Source of the DNA: JAMHWF01 sp964371405
GTDB taxonomy: Bacteria; Pseudomonadota; Gammaproteobacteria; Burkholderiales; Burkholderiaceae_C
Direction: 5' to 3'
Length of the DNA stretch: 64,000 nucleotides
Assembly: GCA_964371405.1 (NCBI GenBank)
Contig: CAYJLV010000008.1
Span: 45,460 to 109,459, forward strand
Shown: one piece after another, positions 17,310 through 26,658 of the stretch
Position numbering within the stretch: position 1 is the first letter of the stretch
How the letters are laid out: every line of letters begins with the position of its first letter
The notes under the pieces: model-generated
The model's database searches: none
Told to the model about the DNA's origin: nothing
The model's input: only the letters and a program-made list of their open reading frames with translations
Made by a program: the position numbers and the translations under genes

Positions 17310-18233
17310 GGCGCGCTGCGCCTCCCCAGATGTTGCGGCAGCGCGCCGCCGCTGCGCAGCCGCGAGCGCTGGCGTCGCAGGTCGACGAAGCGCAGCATCG
17401 CGTCGAGCAGGTCGTCGTCGGTCGCGAGTTCGAGCGCATCGACGCCGGCGCGCTGGAAGGCGGCGCGCAACTCGGCCTCGCGCCGCTCGGCGGCGGCGGC
17501 GAAGCGTTTGCGAAAGCGCCGGTCGTGCGTGTCGACGAACAGCTGCTCGCCGGTCTCGGCGTCCTGCATCACGACCAGGCCCAGGTCGGGCAGCTCCATC
17601 TCGAGCGGATCGTAGAGCCGCACGGCGACGACGTCGTGGCGCCGCGCCAGGCGCGCCAGCGTGTCGGCCCAGCCCGGCGCGCTGATGAAGTCGGAGACGA
17701 CGAAGACGAGCGAGCGCCGGCGCAGCATCGGCAGCGCGGACTGCAGGAAGGCCTGCAGGTCGGTGCCGGTCGATGGCCCGGCCGCCGGCGCGTTGCGCAT
17801 GCGGTGCAGCACGTGCAGCACGTGGCGGCGGCCGTTGCGCGGCGGAATCACGGCGTCGAGCCGGTTGCCGTAGAACAGCGCGCCGACGCGATTGCCGCGG
17901 CGCGACAGCAGGTGCGCGAGCACGGTGACGAACTCGCTGGCGACGTTGACCTTCTCGAGCCGCGCCGAGCCGAAGCGCACCGACGGGCTCACGTCGAGCA
18001 GGAACCAGGCGTTGAGCTCGCGGTCCTCTGTGTACTCGCGCACGTAGGGCGTCTGCAGTCGCGCCGTGACGTTCCAGTCGATGTGGCGCACGTCGTCGTG
18101 GTGCTGGTACTCGCGCAGGTCGGCCAGGTCGATCCCGCCGCCGCGGAACAGCGTGCGGTAGTCGCCGTGCAGCAGCCCGTCGAGCCGCCGCACGACGGTC
18201 CACTCGAGGCGGCGCAGCGCCGCCTCGGGCAGC

Positions 18234-19274
<1,041 letters not shown>

Positions 19275-19286
19275 GGAGCCCTTTCT

Positions 19287-20177
19287 TCAGAACGGCGTCA
19301 GCCCGACGGCGGCGGCGGCGTTCTCGATCGGCACGGCGAATCCGATGCCGATGAAGACGCGCTGCTCGCTCGGGTTGAGGATCGCCGTGACGATGCCGAC
19401 GACTTCGCCGTCGTGCGTGACGAGCGGGCCGCCCGAGCTGCCCGGGTTCGCCGCGGCATCGAACTGGATCAGGTTGGTCAGCAAGGTCTTGCCTTCGGGC
19501 GACTGGTACTCGCGGCGCAGCCCCGAGACGACGCCGGCCGACACCGACGGCCCGATCGCGAACGGGAAGCCGACGGCGATCACGCCGTCGCCCGGCGCGA
19601 GGTTCTGCGTCGAGCGCAGCGTCGCGGGCACCAGGTCGTCGGGCAGCTTGCGCGCCTGCAGCACGGCGAGGTCGTTGTGCGGCTGCGAGCCGACGACGTG
19701 GGCCTCCGATTCGAGGCCGTCTGCAAAAGTGACATCGATGCGCTCGGCGCCGGCGACGACGTGCAGGCTGGTCAGGATCAGGCCGTTCTCGACGACGACG
19801 ACGCCGCTGCCGGTACTCGACGGCGCGTCGGGCTTGGCGTCGCGCGCCAGGCCGCGCACGCGCACGACGGAGGGGCGGATCGCCTGGTAGGCCTTGGCGC
19901 TGGGCGACGGCAGCGTCGCCTTCTCCAGCGTGTGCAGCACGGCGGCGTCGATGTCGGCCTGCGTGACGCTGCGCGGCCGGGGCGCGAGCGTCGCCTGCAG
20001 CGCCAGGCCGAGCGCGGCCAGCAGCACGAGGGCGGCGAGCCAAGAGCGGTTCGGCCGGGGCAACCGGAACCGGAGCGCGCGCGCCGGCACAGGCGGCTCG
20101 AACGCCACGTCGGCGGCGGGCGCGGCAGCGGCGGCGCGCGACCGGTTCGACCTGCTGTAGAGCGATTCCCTGGACAT
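19287..20177 (-). CDS. Membrane-anchored Deg-like (S1C) serine protease without PDZ domain
   Basis: 296 residues. A Pro/Arg-rich cytoplasmic N-terminus is followed by one membrane helix at about 45-62, then a trypsin-like domain facing the periplasm. The triad is His139 (TSLHVV), Asp169 (HNDLAVL) and Ser248 (NPGSSGGP). No PDZ domain follows, so the protein ends soon after the protease fold. Related enzymes degrade or cleave envelope proteins. It lies 12 bases before MoxR in the same direction and is probably part of that operon, which would link a periplasmic protease to the MoxR/VWA machinery. That link is inference. Confidence 0.88.
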   Translation of the reverse strand: MSRESLYSRSNRSRAAAAAPAADVAFEPPVPARALRFRLPRPNRSWLAALVLLAALGLALQATLAPRPRSVTQADIDAAVLHTLEKATLPSPSAKAYQAIRPSVVRVRGLARDAKPDAPSSTGSGVVVVENGLILTSLHVVAGAERIDVTFADGLESEAHVVGSQPHNDLAVLQARKLPDDLVPATLRSTQNLAPGDGVIAVGFPFAIGPSVSAGVVSGLRREYQSPEGKTLLTNLIQFDAAANPGSSGGPLVTHDGEVVGIVTAILNPSEQRVFIGIGFAVPIENAAAAVGLTPF

Positions 20178-20222
20178 GCCCGCCCCGCCCGGACTGCAAT
20201 ATGCGAACAGTACCGCAACCGC

Positions 20223-20238
20223 GCCGGCGCGCGCCGGC
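20223..20238. other. 16-base GC palindrome upstream of the Deg-like protease
   Basis: GCCGGCGCGCGCCGGC is its own complement and lies 46-61 bases before the protease start. It could be an operator or simply reflect base composition; no promoter elements were recognised around it. Confidence 0.3.
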
Positions 20239-20291
20239 GGTCGGGGCGAATCGCCTACGGGTTCAGTGGGGATGCGGCATTGCCGCGCCGC

Positions 20292-20663
20292 TCAACCGCC
20301 GAAGAAGTGGCGGAACAGGTCGGCGTCACGCACTTCGCGCACGGCCACGCCGTCGATCGGCTCGACGAAGGGCGTGATCGGCACGGCCGGGCCCAACTCG
20401 CAGGGCACGGTGTCGGCATGGTGCACGGCGGCATGCACTGCGTCGTCGGCATCGAGGCGCATCGCGTCGGCCAGCATTTCGGGGCCGAGTTCGGCCAGCA
20501 GACGGCGCAGCGCGGCCAGGCGCGCGTCGCTGCGCGGCGCGTTGCCGACCCACTGGATGCGTTCGCGCAGCGAATCGGCGAACGACGGCGTGTCTTCCCA
20601 CTCGAGGAAGCCGGTGTTCGGCGCCGTGAAGCTGCGGGGGCTGCGTTCGATCGTCGTTTGCAT
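20292..20663 (-). CDS. Hypothetical protein, 123 residues
   Basis: I do not recognise this protein. It is soluble, acidic, with no signal or membrane segment, and is dominated by short helices (SFADSLRERIQW, ARLAALRRLLAELGPEMLADAM), ending VREVRDADLFRHFFGG. The middle is rich in His, Asp and Ala. The start at 20663 (MQTTIERSPRSF) is the first in-frame ATG before the helical part. It precedes the Deg-like protease and MoxR genes by 114 bases on the same strand, so it may be the first gene of that operon or separate from it. Confidence 0.6.
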   Translation of the reverse strand: MQTTIERSPRSFTAPNTGFLEWEDTPSFADSLRERIQWVGNAPRSDARLAALRRLLAELGPEMLADAMRLDADDAVHAAVHHADTVPCELGPAVPITPFVEPIDGVAVREVRDADLFRHFFGG

Positions 20664-20770
20664 GATGGTGTGGCCTTCGAGGTCGTCTGGGCCGCAGAGT
20701 ACGGGGTCCCTGGCCTGCATGTCGGGTGAAATAGCGGGGTCATGAAGAGCCACTTCGCGTTCCGACACGA

Positions 20771-20815
20771 CGCGCCGCGCCCGGGCGTGACATCGGTCGC
20801 GCCCGGCGCGGCGCG
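20771..20815 (-). terminator. Long GC hairpin directly after the NnrU-like gene
   Basis: CGCGCCGCGCC (20771-20781) and GGCGCGGCGCG (20805-20815) are exact complements, and an inner pair (GGGCG 20783-20787 with CGCCC 20800-20804) extends the stem to about 16 bp. It begins at the base after the NnrU-like stop codon. There is no T tract, so termination is likely but not certain. Confidence 0.5.
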
Positions 20816-21385
20816 CTACTGCAGCGGCGCGGCGCCGAACAGCCGGCTGTGCAGGTCGAACACGAAGGCGACGTAGATCGCGAGGCCGGCGACGACGGCG
20901 ATCGCGTCGTTCCACCGACCGGGCGGCGCGGCGGGCAGGGCGCGCTGCGTGCGCCGCTTCATCGAGATGCGGTCGGCCACGGCCCAGGCGAGGAAGCCGC
21001 CGAACAGCGCGACATCGGCCGCCGTGCCGTTGGCCAGCAGGTGCGCGAGCGCCCACAGCTTGGTCGCCACGAGCGTCGGGTGGCGCGTCGCTGTGCGGAT
21101 GCGCCCGGGCAGGTAGGTCGCCAGCAGCAGCGGGAACACCGGCAGCATCAGCGCCAGCGCCAGATGGCGCAGGCCCGCCGGCGGCGTGTAGAGCACGACG
21201 GGCTGGGTGCGCGCGATGCCGTAGCCGACGATGATCAGCGCGAAGCCGACGATCGACACCAGCGTGTAGCCGCCCTTCCACGCCGCTTCGCTGCGTGCGG
21301 CGCGGACGTCGCGCCAGGCCGGCGCGACGATCGACACCGAATGCGCGCCGAGGAACAGCAGCAGGCCGAGGATCAGGATCGCCAT
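20816..21385 (-). CDS. NnrU-family integral membrane protein
   Basis: 189 residues, mostly hydrophobic, with about five or six membrane helices (MAILILGLLLFLGAHSVSIV at the start, ALALMLPVFPLLLATYL in the middle, a final one near residue 165). The early GAHSV and the later RHPTLVATKLWALAHLLANG are characteristic of the NnrU/isoprenylcysteine-methyltransferase-like family. NnrU was named from denitrification regions, but most members, including this one, have no denitrification neighbours, so the function is open. The start at 21385 begins the first helix. Confidence 0.82.
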   Translation of the reverse strand: MAILILGLLLFLGAHSVSIVAPAWRDVRAARSEAAWKGGYTLVSIVGFALIIVGYGIARTQPVVLYTPPAGLRHLALALMLPVFPLLLATYLPGRIRTATRHPTLVATKLWALAHLLANGTAADVALFGGFLAWAVADRISMKRRTQRALPAAPPGRWNDAIAVVAGLAIYVAFVFDLHSRLFGAAPLQ

Positions 21386-21566
21386 GGCTCGTTGCTCCGG
21401 GTTGGGGACGGCGCGATGGTAGTCGAGCCGCCGCGCGGGCGATACGCTGCGGGCCCATCCGGGTCGCGCCACGGAGTGTGCCCCGTTCCCCCCAGCGGGC
21501 GATGGAGCCGGCGGCGCGTCGCGGCGACGATCGCGCACCGACTCACACACCGACCGGAGGCGAGCG

Positions 21567-21758
21567 ATGAACCAGGCAACCGCGGTATCGACGATGCGCA
21601 TGACGGTGACGCTGCCGCCACCGAGCGGCGACTCGGAGGCGCCGGCACAGGACTTCGACGCCGCCGCGGGCGGCTGCGGCTGGTTCGATTCGAGCTTCGA
21701 GCTGCGGCACGGCCTGGAGGTGACCGAGCTGGGGTCGATCGACGCAGGGTTCTTCTGA
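21567..21758 (+). CDS. Small protein of 63 residues, unknown
   Basis: A short ORF with a strong ribosome site (GGAGG, seven bases before the ATG) in an otherwise gene-poor strip. The first 35 residues are Ala/Pro/Ser-rich and probably flexible; the rest reads AAAGGCGWFDSSFELRHGL, then EVTELGSIDAGFF. The WFDSSFEL..GLEVTE segment looks like a conserved motif, and I believe similar short proteins occur in related bacteria, but I cannot name a family. No signal peptide or membrane helix. The Gly-Gly-Cys before the motif resembles the cleavage point of some peptide precursors; that is speculative. It converges on the exported methyltransferase gene. Confidence 0.6.
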   Translation: MNQATAVSTMRMTVTLPPPSGDSEAPAQDFDAAAGGCGWFDSSFELRHGLEVTELGSIDAGFF

Positions 21759-21825
21759 ATGCGCGGCGTGGAGCCTCGGCGCCTGGCGGCACGTGTCGGC
21801 GTGCCGATTGCCGGCACGGGCGCGA

Positions 21826-22647
21826 TCAATCGCAGCGAGTGAACGCGCGGCCGCGCAGCGGTGCATGCGCTGCGTGGGCTTCGACGACGCGAAGGCGAGC
21901 GCCTTCGAGCGCCAATGTCAGCGCATCGGGCGGGGCGCCGCGAACGCGCAGCGTCGCGCCGTCGGCGCGGCCCGCCAGAGCCGTCGTCGCGCCGTCGGCC
22001 ACGAGCTCGCCCCGCAGCATCTGGTAGTTCTGGGTGAATCGCAGCCGCGAACCGCCGGGCGCGCACCAGGCGCCGGCGACGCGCGCCGGCACGACCCACA
22101 GGTGCAGGCGGCTGACCTTTTCGCGGCCGATCTTCTTGTCGGGGGCTTCGACGCTGACGCTGCGGTCGGGCTGCCAGTCGCCCATGTCCCAGTCGTGCGA
22201 CACGATGCGCGTGCCCGGCGCGAGCGCGAGCAGCTTCGGGCGCAGCTGAAGGTTGACTTCGGGCAGCAGGTACAGCGTGACGACGCTGGCCGCCGACAGG
22301 TCGGTGGCGAACAGGTCCTGCTCGCGGAACTCGGCGCGGTCGGCGACGCCGGCGCGCCGGGCGTTGTCGCGGCTGCGCTGCACGAGCTGCGGATCGATCT
22401 CGACGCCGAGGCCAGTCGCGCCGAAGCGCTGCGCGGCGACGATCACGATGCGGCCGTCGCCCGAGCCGAGGTCGACGACCCTGTCGCGCGGGCCGACGCC
22501 GGCGAGCTGCAGCATCTCGAGCGTCACGTTGTCGGGCGTCGTGACGAAGGGGACTTCCTCGACGAACTGGGCATGCGCGGCCAGTGCGAGGCCGGTCGCC
22601 AGCGCCCCGGCGAGCGCGCGCAACGTCGTCGAAGCCTGCAGCGCCAT
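21826..22647 (-). CDS. SAM-dependent methyltransferase with an export signal
   Basis: 273 residues. A class I Rossmann methyltransferase core is clear: DLGSGDGR at residues 59-66 (SAM-binding motif I), an acidic residue after the second strand (GLGVEIDP), and a motif IV-like VVTLYLLPEVN. Unusually, the first about 27 residues form a typical Sec signal (LRALAGALATGLALAAHAQ), implying export. The start at 22647 has an AGAAGGG ribosome site; an ATG six codons upstream is also possible and would keep the signal. C-terminal about 90 residues form beta strands of unknown role. Substrate unknown. The start is 51 bases from the divergent yejA. Confidence 0.78.
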   Translation of the reverse strand: MALQASTTLRALAGALATGLALAAHAQFVEEVPFVTTPDNVTLEMLQLAGVGPRDRVVDLGSGDGRIVIVAAQRFGATGLGVEIDPQLVQRSRDNARRAGVADRAEFREQDLFATDLSAASVVTLYLLPEVNLQLRPKLLALAPGTRIVSHDWDMGDWQPDRSVSVEAPDKKIGREKVSRLHLWVVPARVAGAWCAPGGSRLRFTQNYQMLRGELVADGATTALAGRADGATLRVRGAPPDALTLALEGARLRVVEAHAAHAPLRGRAFTRCD

Positions 22648-22684
22648 CGTGTCGACCCTTCTCATGCGGACGAAGGCGCAACCA

Positions 22685-22690
22685 TACAAT
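22685..22690 (+). promoter_or_regulatory. TACAAT -10 element immediately before yejA
   Basis: TACAAT matches five of six consensus bases and ends only eight bases before the yejA ATG. Transcription would begin almost at the start codon, and no ribosome binding sequence is present, so the message may be leaderless. No convincing -35 was found. Confidence 0.35.
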
Positions 22691-22698
22691 GCCCCGAC

Positions 22699-24576
22699 AT
22701 GGCATCGGCGCACACCGCAAGCAGGCTCTGGGCCCGTGTCGGCGCGTTCTGCGTCGCGCTGTTCGCCGCAGGGCTCGCCGCGCTGCCGGCAGCAGCCGAC
22801 GATGCGCCGTGGGTCCACGCCTATGCCGCGTTCACGACGCCGAAGTACCCGGCCGGCTTCTTCCACTTCGAGTACGTGAACCCGGCGGCGCCCAAGGGCG
22901 GGACGCTGCACCTCGGCAACCCGGACCGGCGCAGCAGCTTCGACAAGTTCAACCCGTTCACGGTGCGCGGCAATGCGCCGGCGGCGCTGTCGATCTTCGT
23001 GTTCGAGTCGCTGGCCGTGCTGTCGGGCGACGAACCGCAGACGATGTACGGCCTGCTCGCCGAGTCGATGCAGGTCGCGCCCGACTTTGCCAGCGTCGCG
23101 TTCCGCCTGCATCCGCAGGCGCGCTTCACCAACGGCGACGCGGTGACGGCGGCCGACGTGCGCCACTCGTTCGAAATACTGACGAGCAAGTTCGTCTCGC
23201 CCGTCTACACCAGCGTGTTCGGCGCGCTCGGCCGCGCCGTCGTCGTCGATGCGCGCACGGTGCGCTTCGAGCTGCGCGACCGCAACCTCGACAGCGTGTT
23301 CCTCGCCGGCTCGCTGCCCGTGTTCTCGGCCAAGTGGGGCGCCGGCAAGCGCTTCGACGAAGTCGTGACGGAGCACCCGATTGCCAGCGGCCCCTACACG
23401 ATCGCGCTCGCCGATTCGGGGCGCCGGCTCGAGCTGCAGCGCGACCCCGGCTACTGGGCGCGCGAGTTGGGCGTGAGGCGCGGCGCGTTCAACTTCGACC
23501 GCATCGTCTACCGCTACTACCGCGACCGCGCCGTGATGATGGAGGCGTTCAAGGCCGGCGAGTTCGACCTGATCAAGGAGTACTCGGCGCGGCGCTGGAT
23601 GCGCCAGCACCAGGGGCCGAAGTGGGCCGACGGGCGCATCGCCAAGCAGCGCTTCGAGACGAAGATGGGCCAGGGTGTGCAAGCCTACCGGCTCAACCTG
23701 CGCCGCCCGCTGTTCGCGGACATCCGCGTGCGCCGCGCGCTGGAGCTGACCTACGACTTCGAGACCGTCAACCGCTACAAGCTCTACCGGCGCGCCTACA
23801 GCCTGTTCAACAACACGGAGTTCGCGGCGCAGGGGCTGCCCGGCGCCGACGAGCTGAAACTGCTCGAGCCGCATCGCGCCGAATTGCCGCCCGCCGTGTT
23901 CGGGCCCGCCTACCAGCCGCCGCGCACCGACTCCGGGCCGAACGCGCTGCGCGAGAACCTGCGCCGCGCGCGCGACATTCTCGCTGCCGCGGGCTGGAAG
24001 ACCGACGCGGACGGCGTGCTGCGCAACGCCCAGGGCCAGGCGTTCGAGTTCGAGTACATGAGCCCCGAGGAGGGCGCGGTGCGCAATGTCGCGCCGTGGA
24101 TCCGCAACCTGGAAAAGCTCGGCATCCGCATGAATGTGCGCACCGTCGACTTCGCGCTCTACCGCAAGCGCCTCGAAGTGTTCGACTTCGACATGGTGGG
24201 CATCGCAGGCGGCGACTTCACGCTGCCGTCGGCGGCCGACTTCCAGGCCGCCTACACCTCGCGCACGGCCGACGAGGAGGGCAGCGCCAACCTCGGCGGC
24301 GTGAAGATCCGCGCTCTCGACCAGCTGATCGACGCGATGACGCGCGCGCGCACGCTCGACGAACTGCGCACCGCCTGCCGCGCGATCGACCGCGTCGTCA
24401 TGCACAGCCACATCATGGTGCCCGAGCTCTACAGCGCGGCGCAGCCGATGTCGTGGTGGACGAAGTTCGGCATGCCGGCCGTGATGCCGGGCTACTTCAC
24501 GATCGACACCACCGAGGCGCAGGTCGCCTGGCCGATCACGACGTGGTGGATGAAGTCCGCCGAACCGGGGAGGTAG
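22699..24576 (+). CDS. yejA: YejA-like ABC transporter peptide-binding protein
   Basis: 625 residues. A Sec signal (about residues 1-34, ending LPAAADDA) is followed by a family 5 extracellular solute-binding protein: the motif FNPFTVRGNAP, then YGLLAESM and FRLHPQARFTNGDAVTAADV are typical. It delivers oligopeptides or peptide-like compounds in the periplasm to YejBEF; in E. coli this system imports microcin C. First gene of a complete yejABEF operon, 7 bases before yejB. The ATG at 22699 lacks a ribosome site and is close to a -10 element, suggesting a leaderless message. Confidence 0.92.
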   Translation: MASAHTASRLWARVGAFCVALFAAGLAALPAAADDAPWVHAYAAFTTPKYPAGFFHFEYVNPAAPKGGTLHLGNPDRRSSFDKFNPFTVRGNAPAALSIFVFESLAVLSGDEPQTMYGLLAESMQVAPDFASVAFRLHPQARFTNGDAVTAADVRHSFEILTSKFVSPVYTSVFGALGRAVVVDARTVRFELRDRNLDSVFLAGSLPVFSAKWGAGKRFDEVVTEHPIASGPYTIALADSGRRLELQRDPGYWARELGVRRGAFNFDRIVYRYYRDRAVMMEAFKAGEFDLIKEYSARRWMRQHQGPKWADGRIAKQRFETKMGQGVQAYRLNLRRPLFADIRVRRALELTYDFETVNRYKLYRRAYSLFNNTEFAAQGLPGADELKLLEPHRAELPPAVFGPAYQPPRTDSGPNALRENLRRARDILAAAGWKTDADGVLRNAQGQAFEFEYMSPEEGAVRNVAPWIRNLEKLGIRMNVRTVDFALYRKRLEVFDFDMVGIAGGDFTLPSAADFQAAYTSRTADEEGSANLGGVKIRALDQLIDAMTRARTLDELRTACRAIDRVVMHSHIMVPELYSAAQPMSWWTKFGMPAVMPGYFTIDTTEAQVAWPITTWWMKSAEPGR

Positions 24577-24583
24577 CGCACCG

Positions 24584-25618
24584 ATGCTCGCCTACATCGT
24601 CAAGCGCCTGCTGCTGATGATCCCGACGCTGCTCGGCGTGCTGACGGTGACGTTCGCCGTGATCCAGTTCGTCCCCGGCGGCCCGGTCGAGCAGCTCGTC
24701 GCCGAGGCGCGCACCGCCGCGCGCGGCGAGGGCAGCGGCTACGGCGCCAAGCGCGACCTCGACGCGAAACAGGTCGCCGAGCTGAAGAAGCTCTACGGCT
24801 TCGACAAGCCGGCGCACGAGCGCTATGTCGAGATGCTCGCCAGCTTCGCGCGCTTCGACCTCGGCCGCAGCTTCATGCACAACAAGGACGTGTGGTCGCT
24901 GATCGTCGAGAAGCTGCCGGTTTCGGCCAGCCTCGGCGTCTGGACCTTCCTGCTGACCTATCTGATCTCGATCCCGCTCGGTGTTGCCAAGGCAGTGCGC
25001 GACGGCAGCCGCTTCGACACGGCGACGACGGTGCTGGTGCTCATCGGCTACGCGATTCCCGGCTTCGTGCTCGGCGTGCTGCTGATCGTGCTGTTTGCCG
25101 GCGGCTCGTTTCTGGACTGGTTCCCGCTGCGCGGGCTGACTTCGGACAACTGGGCCGAGCTGAGCTTGCCGGCGCGCATCGGTGACTACTTCTGGCACCT
25201 GACGCTGCCGCTCATCTGCTACGCGATCGGCAGCTTTGCCGTGATGACGATGCTGACGAAGAACACCTTCATCGAGGAGATGCGCAAGCAGTACGTCCTC
25301 GTCGCGCGCGCCAAGGGGCTGTCGCAGCGGCGCGTGCTCTACAAGCACATCTTCCGCAACGCGCTGATCCCGATCGTCACCGGTTTCCCGTCGGCCTTCG
25401 TCGGCGCCTTCTTCGCCGGCTCGCTGCTGATCGAGACGCTGTTCTCGCTCGACGGCCTGGGCCTGCTGAGCTACGAGGCGATCGTGCGCCGCGACTACCC
25501 TGTCGTGCTCGGCTCGCTGTACCTGTTCACGCTGATCGGGCTGCTTGTCAAGCTCGTCTCCGACCTGCTGTACGTCGTGATCGATCCGCGCGTGCAGTTC
25601 GCCGGAGCGCCGCGGTGA
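24584..25618 (+). CDS. yejB: ABC transporter permease YejB
   Basis: 344 residues, a DppB-type permease with six predicted membrane helices (YIVKRLLLMIPTLLGVLTVTF at the start). The cytoplasmic EAA loop is seen at VARAKGLSQRRVLYKHIFRN. The insert EGSGYGAKRDLD between helices 1 and 2 is characteristic of the YejB branch. It forms the inner-membrane channel with YejE. Its stop overlaps the yejE start in a GTGA motif. Confidence 0.95.
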   Translation: MLAYIVKRLLLMIPTLLGVLTVTFAVIQFVPGGPVEQLVAEARTAARGEGSGYGAKRDLDAKQVAELKKLYGFDKPAHERYVEMLASFARFDLGRSFMHNKDVWSLIVEKLPVSASLGVWTFLLTYLISIPLGVAKAVRDGSRFDTATTVLVLIGYAIPGFVLGVLLIVLFAGGSFLDWFPLRGLTSDNWAELSLPARIGDYFWHLTLPLICYAIGSFAVMTMLTKNTFIEEMRKQYVLVARAKGLSQRRVLYKHIFRNALIPIVTGFPSAFVGAFFAGSLLIETLFSLDGLGLLSYEAIVRRDYPVVLGSLYLFTLIGLLVKLVSDLLYVVIDPRVQFAGAPR

Positions 25619-26658
25619 CGCCGGCTGCCGCCGCGGTGCGTCACGCATCGCCGACCGGGCGCGCCTGGGCGCGCTTTCGGCGCAACCGCCTCGGCTGGCT
25701 GTCGCTGTGGGTGTTCGCCGCGATGCTCGTCGTCAGTACGCTGGCCGAGCTGATCTCCAACGACCGACCGCTCGTCGCGCGCTACGAGGGCGCGTGGTTC
25801 CTGCCCGTGTTCAGCAACCCGCTCGAGACGCGCTTCGGCGGCGATTTCGGCACGCCGACCGACTGGAAGGATCCGTTCATCCGCGAGCAATTCGCCAAGC
25901 CCGGCAACTGGGCGCTGTTCACTCTGAACCCGCATTCGGCGACGTCGCTCAACTACTTCGCGAAAACACCCGACCCCGCGCCGCCCGGCCGCGACAACTG
26001 GCTCGGCACCGACGACACCGGCCGCGACCTGCTGGCGCGGCTGCTGTACGGCTTTCGCATCAGCGTCTGGTTTGGCCTCGCGCTGACGGCGGCCGGCGTG
26101 CTGATCGGTGTCGCGACGGGTGCGGTGCAGGGCTACTTCGCCGGGCGTGTCGACCTGACGATGCAGCGCGCCATCGAGATCTGGAGCGCGATCCCCGAGC
26201 TCTACCTGCTGATCATCTTCGCCGCGATCTTCGCGCCATCGCTGGCGCTGCTGCTGCTGCTGCTGGCGGCGTTCGGCTGGATGGGGTTGTCGGACTACGT
26301 GCGTGCCGAGTTCCTGCGCAACCGCGGCCTGGAGTTCGTCAAGGCGGCGCGCGCGATCGGCCTGTCGGACGGGCAGATCATCTGGCGCCACGTGCTGCCG
26401 AACTCACTGACGCCCGTCATCACCTTCCTGCCGTTTCGCATGAGCGCGGCCATCATCTCGCTGACCGCACTCGACTTCCTCGGCCTCGGCGTGCCGCCGC
26501 CGACGCCATCGCTCGGCGACCTGCTGCGCCAGGGCAAGGACAACCTCGACGCCTGGTGGATCACGGTGACGACATTCGCCGTGCTGCTCGTGCTCCAGCT
26601 GCTGCTGACGTTCATCGGCGACGCGCTGCGCGACGCGTTCGATACGAGGAAGTCGTGA
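25615..26658 (+). CDS. yejE: ABC transporter permease YejE
   Basis: 347 residues, a DppC-type permease. One N-terminal helix (LGWLSLWVFAAMLVVSTLAEL) is followed by a roughly 100-residue periplasmic segment, longer than in DppC and typical of YejE, then five helices. The EAA loop is at KAARAIGLSDGQIIWRHVLPN. The GTG start at 25615 overlaps the yejB stop and the gene ends in a further GTGA overlap with yejF, so the operon is translationally coupled throughout. Confidence 0.94.
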   Translation: MTPAAAAVRHASPTGRAWARFRRNRLGWLSLWVFAAMLVVSTLAELISNDRPLVARYEGAWFLPVFSNPLETRFGGDFGTPTDWKDPFIREQFAKPGNWALFTLNPHSATSLNYFAKTPDPAPPGRDNWLGTDDTGRDLLARLLYGFRISVWFGLALTAAGVLIGVATGAVQGYFAGRVDLTMQRAIEIWSAIPELYLLIIFAAIFAPSLALLLLLLAAFGWMGLSDYVRAEFLRNRGLEFVKAARAIGLSDGQIIWRHVLPNSLTPVITFLPFRMSAAIISLTALDFLGLGVPPPTPSLGDLLRQGKDNLDAWWITVTTFAVLLVLQLLLTFIGDALRDAFDTRKS

